64,000 nt of DNA, from contig CM041465.1 in assembly GCA_023213395.1 (NCBI GenBank), positions 61,387,741 through 61,451,740 of the forward strand, written 5' to 3'. Shown piece by piece: positions 58,176 to 64,000 of this stretch (position 1 is the first letter of the stretch; each line of letters opens with the position of its first letter). The translations under genes and the position numbers were made by a program. Source of the stretch: Cycas panzhihuaensis. Lineage: Eukaryota; Cycadophyta. The notes under the pieces were generated by a model, which saw only the letters and a list, made by a program, of their open reading frames with translations, was not told the origin of the DNA and ran no database searches.

Positions 58176-59000
58176 CTATAATAACTATAACTTACTATTT
58201 TTCCTATCTCTATATATCTCCATACCTAAGATTTGTTTTGTAGCTTCTAAATCCTTCATATTAAAAGTCCTAGCTAATTGAGCCTTTAACTTATTGATTT
58301 TTACCATGCTCTTGCTTACAACTAGCATGTTATCAACATACAATACCAAGATAATAAATAAGCTATTGTTTAAAAATTTAAAGTAAACACAATAATCATA
58401 CTCACTTCTTTTGAAAATTTGGCTCTCCATGGAGGTATCAAACTTCTTATACCATTGCTTAGGTAATTACTTTAGGCCATACAATGATTTCCTGAGCCTA
58501 CAAATAAGTTTTTTCCTGCTATCCTGTAGAAACCCTTCTTATTGATCCATATAGATCTCCTCATCTAAATCTCCATGTAGAAAACATATTTTTACATCTA
58601 ACTACTCCAACTATAAATCAAGAGAAGCTACCCATACTAACAAAACTTGAATTAAAACAAGTTTAGAAACTGGTGAAAAGATCTCATGAAAGTCAATACT
58701 TACGTTTTGTGTAAAGCCTTTAGCCACCAATCTTGCCCTGTATTTATTAATATTTTATCAACATCTATTTTCTTCTTGAAAACCCACCTATAACCAACAA
58801 TCTTCCTACCATGTGGAAGTTCTACCAAGTCCCATGAATTATTTTTCTTTAAAGCATCTTTCTCTTCCTGCATAACCCTCTTCCACTTCTCATTATGGAT
58901 ATCATCTACTGCTTCCTGATAGCATGTAGGTTCACCATCATTAGAAACCAAAGTAATAGAAATAGAAGGGTTGTACCTATCAGGTGGATGACTAACCTAT
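58176..59000 (-). pseudogene. Copia-2b reverse transcriptase
   Basis: The open frame 58700-58951 begins the RT domain (E-P-T-C-Y-Q-E-A, N-S-W-D-L-V-E-L-P, Y-R-W-V-F-K-K). The open frame 58185-58430 has the active site as Y-V-D-N (58329-58340), an Asp-to-Asn change that would abolish activity. Confidence 0.85.
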
Positions 59001-60060
59001 GTAGATATTCTAATAGTTGGTGGAGGAGTGCCCACATACTCCTATAAATCTTTTGCAGATTCATCTTCAAAAAGATCTTCCTGCTCTTCTGTTTCCAAAG
59101 ATGGCTAGGTCTCAAGCTTGACCTATTGATGCTTAACTTTCTACTCCTAATTCACTTCAACTTCTACACTATCTAGTTTTAGAAAAGGAGATTCATGAAA
59201 TCCAACATCTTTGTTAATAGTGATTTTATGGGTAGTAGGATCCCACAACCTATATCCCTTCACACCATCTCTATCACCATAATGAATAAAGATACATCTC
59301 TCAGATTTTGGGTCCAACTTTAAATGTTGACTTTTATCAGTCAAGGCATAAGCATCACAACCAAAAAATTTCAAATTTAAATAGTCATATGGATATCTAA
59401 TCTATACCTCTTTAGGAATCTTACATTCTATTGTAAGTGATGGTGACCTATTTTCCAAATAGCAAGTTGTTTGAATAACTTCTACCCATAAGCCCTGCTC
59501 CACTCCTATATTACTTAGCATGCTTCTTACTCTTTCCAAGAGTGTCATATTCATGCACTTAGCTATGCCATTCTGTTATAAAGTATAGCTAGTGGTCTTA
59601 TACCTTTTGATCCCAGCTTGTCTGCAGTAGTTCTCAAACACTAAGGAGTTGAACTCATCTCCATTGTCAGTTCTTAAATATTTAATTGAACTACTAGTGC
59701 TCTTGTGAATTAGAGCCCTGAACTACTTAAATACACTAAAAACTTCAGATTTTCTTTTCAAAAAATAGATCCATATCTTTCTAGAGTAATCATCTATAAA
59801 TATGACAAAGTACAATGATCCTCCATAAGATATTGTAGGGGCTAGTTACCATACATCTAAATGTACGTAATCTTGAACACCTTTATTAGTGTGATTTCCT
59901 ACTTTAAACCCGAGTCTACACTACTATCTAAAAATATAATATTTACAAAAGCCAAATCTAAATGTTATAAGTTAGGAAGTAACTTAAGGTTCATTAGCAC
60001 CTTAAGTCCTCTCTCACTCATGTGCCAAAGTCTTTGATGCCATAACTAAGCTAGATCTTC
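59001..60060 (-). pseudogene. Copia-2b integrase
   Basis: L-R-T-D-N-G-D-E-F near 59660 keeps the second catalytic Asp. The open frame 59147-59374 has K-F-F-G-C-D-A-Y-A-L and D-R-D-G-V-K-G-Y-R-L-W-D. Other stretches carry stops. Confidence 0.8.
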
Positions 60061-60510
60061 AACAATCTTTAATGTTGTAATTGCATGCTAACATTTGTAC
60101 TTCCCACTAAATGTAAAGGTTTCCTTTCTTTAAGACTTTAATAACAACTAAGGCACCTTTTAATAAGACTCCTTTATAACCTATATACTTATAACCACCA
60201 GAGTCTAGTTCATCTAAGGAAATTAGATTCTTCTTCAAATCAGGTACATGTCTAACTCTAGTTAATGTTCTTACTACACCATTGAATATTTTAATTCTGA
60301 TGCTACCAATGCCCACTATCTAATAAGAGACTTCATTTACCATAAGCACATCACCATCATCAAAAGGTTGGTATGATGAAAACCAACTCTTATATGGGCA
60401 CATGTGGTGTGAAGCACTTGAATCTAATAACCAATCATGATGATAATGGAAAACATTATAAGCAACCAAGACATCATCATCCATACCTTGATTCGACACC
60501 ATCTAATTAG
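60061..60510 (-). pseudogene. Copia-2b protease
   Basis: The open frame 60320-60502 has W-L-L-D-S-S-A-S-H-H-M; the family has D-S-G-A-S, so the catalytic Gly is Ser (G-to-A). The frame 60107-60316 continues with K-N-L-I-S-L-D-E-L-D-S. Confidence 0.85.
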
Positions 60511-61343
60511 CCTCCTTGGCAAGATCTTTCTTTTTCTGGAACTCTTACCTTTTGTAGTAATCCTTCTTGAGGTGACCTATATTATTAGAGTGCCAATATC
60601 TGAACTTACTCTTCTTGCCTTTTGACATTGACCTCAATGTGTCCCTGGAGTTTTATCTTCTCTCAATTATTCTACCCCTTGCTATCATAGCTTCTGGTGT
60701 AGAGGTTTCAAGACTAGACATCCTCCTCACTTATTCCATCAGTAAATCACTAATAGAATCATAGTCTAATTCATCTGTAGTGCTAAAACTAATTGAGGTG
60801 ACAATATGATCCCAAGATTCTGGTAATAAAAATAATAAGGTGACAGCCTTGTCCTCATCCTCAATCGTGACATCGATACTAGCCAACTAAAAAATAAGAG
60901 TATTAAAAATATTTAAATGATCAGTAATTTTTGTACATTCCTTCATTCGTAATGAGTACAATTACCTCTTCAAGTAGATTTGATTCATCACTAATTTAGT
61001 TATATACAAGCCTTCTAATCGGGTCCATAATCTTGCTACTATTTGCTCCTCTATGATGTTAAATAGAACTTCATCCACCAAACACAATTGTATTATGCTA
61101 AGAGCCTTTTTGTCTAGATAATCTCATTTATTATCATCTATCCCTGTGGGTTTCTTCGATTTTCCTACAAGATCTCTGTATAAACCTTGTTGTACTAGAA
61201 CATCATACGCTTTCAACTTCCATAACTCAAAGTTGTTCTTGCCATTGAATTTCTCCACCTCAAACTTTGCATTCAAAAGTTTCGCTATTTAGTGTAGAAA
61301 ATTTCGACACCAAAACCTTCACAAATTAGCTACAAAAATAAAA
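60511..61343 (-). pseudogene. Copia-2b gag
   Basis: The zinc-knuckle region near 60560-60610 reads Y-W-H-S-N-N-I-G-H-L-K-K-D (both leading Cys altered). The gag N-terminal block (F-N-G-K-N-N-F) lies near 61240. Several stops. Confidence 0.75.
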
Positions 61344-61345
61344 GT

Positions 61346-61358
61346 GGCTCTGATGCCA
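61346..61358 (-). promoter_or_regulatory. Copia-2b primer binding site
   Basis: The reverse strand reads TGGCATCAGAGCC, one base from the tRNA-Met site; the best preserved of the array. Confidence 0.85.
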
Positions 61359-61360
61359 CT

Positions 61361-62021
61361 TGTTGAGATCCCAATAACCTAAAATTGCCACTAAGATCTA
61401 AACTATTTTGTGACTAGTTACAAGAATCGAAACTAAATTTTAATATGCAAGTTCTTAAACCAAAGATGATATAATGAAATGAATTAGAAAGCTAAAGAAT
61501 CATATATACACCTAATATAATGTGGTAAAACTGTAGCAGTATGCTAAAGAAACATCCACACAGGAAAGATATTAATCCTTATTATCAAAGAATAGAGAAA
61601 TATACATAATCTGTAATAGAATGCTTACAACAATAACAACCAACCACCTAATGCTTCACAGTATATCTAATACATCGAACACCATAAACATAATGAAAAA
61701 ACACCCTACATTAGACTGTATAAGAGAGTCATACAAGGCATAAATCTTGACCATAGAATCTAGGATATTATAAGTGAACGGCCCTGATTCTCTTTACAAT
61801 TTAGTTGCTTTTTAGTGCTAACTTTTTGGGTTGGGGGCTATTGCCCCTGAACCCCCTCTTTGTAGGGGAGGGGGGGGGGGGGTTCTAGTGCCTCCTATAC
61901 CCTTTGGATAAGGGAGGCTCCCACCCCTTTTGGACCCCCCTGAGGAAGTTTTCGTGGGAAACTGCACTACCAACCTATCCAAATTTTAGCCTCTAAAACA
62001 TAATTATCACATTATCTAACA
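61361..62021 (-). repeat. Copia-2 LTR 3
   Basis: 661 bp; + strand ends TGTTGAGATC and ATCTAACA. It contains a G run at about 61866-61882. Confidence 0.85.
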
Positions 62022-63965
62022 GTCAACCCCCTATCTTTCCTGCTTTTCCTGTGCCATATCCGCCCTGCACACCAATAAAACCCTTGGGTGAAGGCTCCTA
62101 TTAGTTGTAGCATCCACAACCCCTTGTAACACTTGTAACTAACCCTTATATAAATTATTTAGCAGTAGGTTTTCTTGTAAACCTTATTGTTTATGAGATT
62201 TCCATCCTCCTTGCAAATCTTCCAAGAGTTGTAATATTGTAACTTTTGTAACATTTTTACTTTTTGCATCTTTTTAGTTTTAGTAAGCTATATCAATTTT
62301 CTTATATACTTGGGGTAATGACACTCTCTAAATTTATTTTTCCTAGAGTACCTGAGCACATGGAGGTGTCTTGTTTGGAGGAGCTAGCCATTCCAAGGCT
62401 CTCCTTTCTCACACTCTTTAAACCCATCTTTTCCTTTAAGAATTATTTAGAAACATTTAAATACATAGTGGGGAAGATTAAAGGATATATTATTTCTTTT
62501 CTTTAAAGTATAAAGCAAGGTTTGGATTTCCTTTTAGAAAATATACATACACACATACATATATATCCATATGCATAGGCACATGTATATCGTTGCTTGT
62601 TAGAAGGGGTTAGTTTACAAAGCATCTCTACCAACATTAGGCAGGCAAGGATAGTATTAGAAGGTATGTGCATTTCATTTTTGTTTATTTACTTTGAAAC
62701 TTTCTTTTGAAGCTTTTCATTCCTTTTTACTTAAGCATACTAAGGAAGGTAAGGAATCCTCACCAATAGTTCTTCCCATAATTCCAACCATGGCTAGGAG
62801 CGCAATGTGATTGACAAAGGGAAAGCAACTAAGGAAGGAAGATGCACTTCATAAACTGGCTTGATTCTAGGTGCACCTTCTCTAACCTTTCTTTTCTCCC
62901 TTGTCCATTTTCCCCCTTTCCCAAAAAGGAAAATTAGGTTTCATTTCTGCATTATTTACAATCATTTGCTTTGTATTTATTTGAAAGCAAAGTAAAAAGG
63001 AAAGTCATTCATATTTGCTTGCTTAACCATTTCATTAGTGTGCACTAACCTCACCTTGCTTTTTCCCTATTATATGAATATGAAAAAGGATAGTTTGGGT
63101 TAGTGAACCTCTCATTTTACATCTTAAAAGGAAAGTAAGGGTTCTCTTCCTTTGCCACACCCTTCTTTTACATACACTTTGCATACACAAGGGTAGGAAC
63201 AAAGAGGGAACCTAGGCCTTTTGGTAGTCATCTTTTCTTTTATACATTATTAAAAATAAGTTACATAAGTTATTATACTCTCCTTCTCCTTTACACTCCC
63301 CTTTCCTCTTTCACCTATTTCTTTGTTCATAAAAGGAAAAGAGAGAGATGAAAATAAAATAAAAAGGAAGAGAGTTTCTTTAAAGTTACATTTACTTAGT
63401 AATAATACTTTGAATCATTGCACCACTTTTAAACAAAAAACTAAGACATTATCCAAAACTCTTGACATGCTTAGCCACTTGTTTGTCTCATCAAAATCCT
63501 AGAGCTTTTCCTTTAGGTAATCCTTGGCAAGACACCTTATTTGTCTTACCCTTTTTGGGATTTGGTTTCTCCACACCAAACCTCTTTCGCATTCTTCTGC
63601 TTATCATTTCTCCCTTATTTTGTAAGCCCCCTACTCTACTACAACTTACCTCTTCTTTTCCCTTTCTTCTGGGAAAAGAGCTTTCATTCTTCCTCTCCTT
63701 CCTTCACCAATGAGGATAGGAGAGCCCCTCTTTAGGCTACTCAGTAAACTGAGGATGCCTTTACCTACCTTGAATCTAAGAAGGTACCTGCTGAAAAGGA
63801 GAGTCTTGTATGTTATTTCTAGGTCTCTGAACCTGCATTCCAATGTGTAGATGCCCTTTGTGGGTGACCTATCCCCTTGCCTCCAAGGACCTTTAAGCCC
63901 TTGGTATAGTGATAGTATAGGCTTTATATCCTTGTGCTTAGTGACCCCCTAGAGGTACACTTCTA
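62022..63965 (+). repeat. Gypsy-A 3' LTR, second part
   Basis: The first five bases are the right target duplicate of the Copia-2 array. From 62027 the sequence follows the 5' LTR from 15683 to 17619, ending CTTCTA (canonical CA changed to TA). Together with the first part the LTR is about 3,214 bp. Confidence 0.85.
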
Positions 63966-64000
63966 GCAGTTAAAGAATAAAAGTGGAATGAAGTTATGGA
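63966..64000 (+). pseudogene. Copia-1 reverse transcriptase, continuation
   Basis: The right GCAGT copy (63966-63970) is followed by codons giving K-E-stop-K-W-N-E-V-M-D, the direct continuation of the RT start at 14040-14089. The stop stands in a position that is variable or Gln-like. The gene runs out of the window. Confidence 0.75.

Larger units (their letters stand above)
38622..62021 (-). mobile_element. Copia-2 tandem array: LTR-interior-LTR-interior-LTR
   Basis: Three LTRs (38622-39272, 56751-57326, 61361-62021) alternate with two copia interiors, all on the reverse strand. Without Gypsy-B, unit a (38622-57326) is about 5,270 bp and unit b (56751-62021) is 5,271 bp, each with one primer site and one purine tract. 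The outer flanks GGTAG (38617-38621) and GTCAA (62022-62026) are both close to GGCAA of the empty site in the Gypsy-A 5' LTR (15677-15682). The shared, unsplit middle LTR points to unequal recombination and not to insertion of one element into another. Confidence 0.85.
14090..63965 (+). mobile_element. Gypsy-A: large Tat-like Ty3/gypsy element, host of the nested insertions
   Basis: Long LTRs (3.5 kb with an insertion, about 3.2 kb without) flank an interior read on the + strand: primer site, gag N-terminus, protease, RT, RNase H, integrase, then an antisense PMD/coiled-coil region, a second RNase H and a purine tract. Both ends carry GCAGT. Subtracting the nested elements leaves about 16.4 kb. 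The gag core and the codons before protease are missing, replaced by the truncated Copia-3 relative. The order RT-RNase H-integrase marks Ty3/gypsy. Protease and pol style, the primer site and the extra ORFs suggest the Tat lineage; a tree would be needed to fix this. Confidence 0.85.

Noticed and set aside
1-64000. Host genes, organelle inserts, endogenous pararetrovirus, CRISPR arrays, tRNA genes
   Set aside because: No conserved host protein, organelle gene, pararetroviral movement or coat motif, regular spacer repeat, or tRNA-like fold was found on either strand. Primer sites only resemble tRNA 3' ends.

Overview
The window is plant nuclear DNA made almost entirely of LTR retrotransposons. 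I found no host gene, tRNA, rRNA, CRISPR array or bacterial-type signal. The organism is a land plant, shown by Ty1/copia elements primed by initiator tRNA-Met (PBS TGGTATTAGAGC) and large Ty3/gypsy elements of Tat-like type. A large-genome seed plant, perhaps a gymnosperm, would fit the deep nesting and heavy decay, but that is a guess. All boundaries and translations were read by eye.

Layout. 1-4080 is AT-rich DNA with no recognisable gene. 4081-8107 is a complete short copia-like element (Copia-0, + strand) with a CTAGT target duplication. 8110-8765 is a reverse-strand copia integrase remnant. At 9137 a third copia (Copia-1, + strand) begins; its reverse transcriptase is cut at 14089, and the next codons appear at 63966-64000, the end of the window.

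Everything in between is one nest. Gypsy-A (14090-63965, + strand, GCAGT duplication) sits in Copia-1. Inside Gypsy-A lie a deleted Copia-3 relative (18869-21028, - strand), a full Copia-3 (26726-34284, - strand), and, in its 3' LTR, a tandem Copia-2 array of three LTRs and two internal regions (38622-62021, - strand). Gypsy-B (40049-53478, + strand, GAAAC duplication) sits in the RT/RNase H part of one Copia-2 unit. The insertion order is Copia-1, Gypsy-A, Copia-2 and Copia-3, Gypsy-B, and decay follows it: Gypsy-B is the most GC-rich and keeps the longest gag reading frame.

The most interesting content is shared by Gypsy-A and Gypsy-B. Besides gag, protease and pol, both carry between pol and the 3' LTR (i) an antisense open region whose N-terminal part looks like a plant mobile domain (PMD) and whose C-terminal part is a coiled coil, and (ii) a sense-strand second RNase H-like domain separate from pol. 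Gypsy-A has pol but has lost most of gag; Gypsy-B has gag and protease but has lost RT, RNase H and integrase. Short hairpins and an LTR-like motif lie just upstream of the antisense start in Gypsy-B.

Most coding regions are pseudogenes. Many keep one frame over long distances and are broken mainly by TAG/TAA at expected Gln codons, TGA at Arg, or TAG/TGA at Trp. These are C-to-T or G-to-A changes, as expected from deamination of methylated cytosine.
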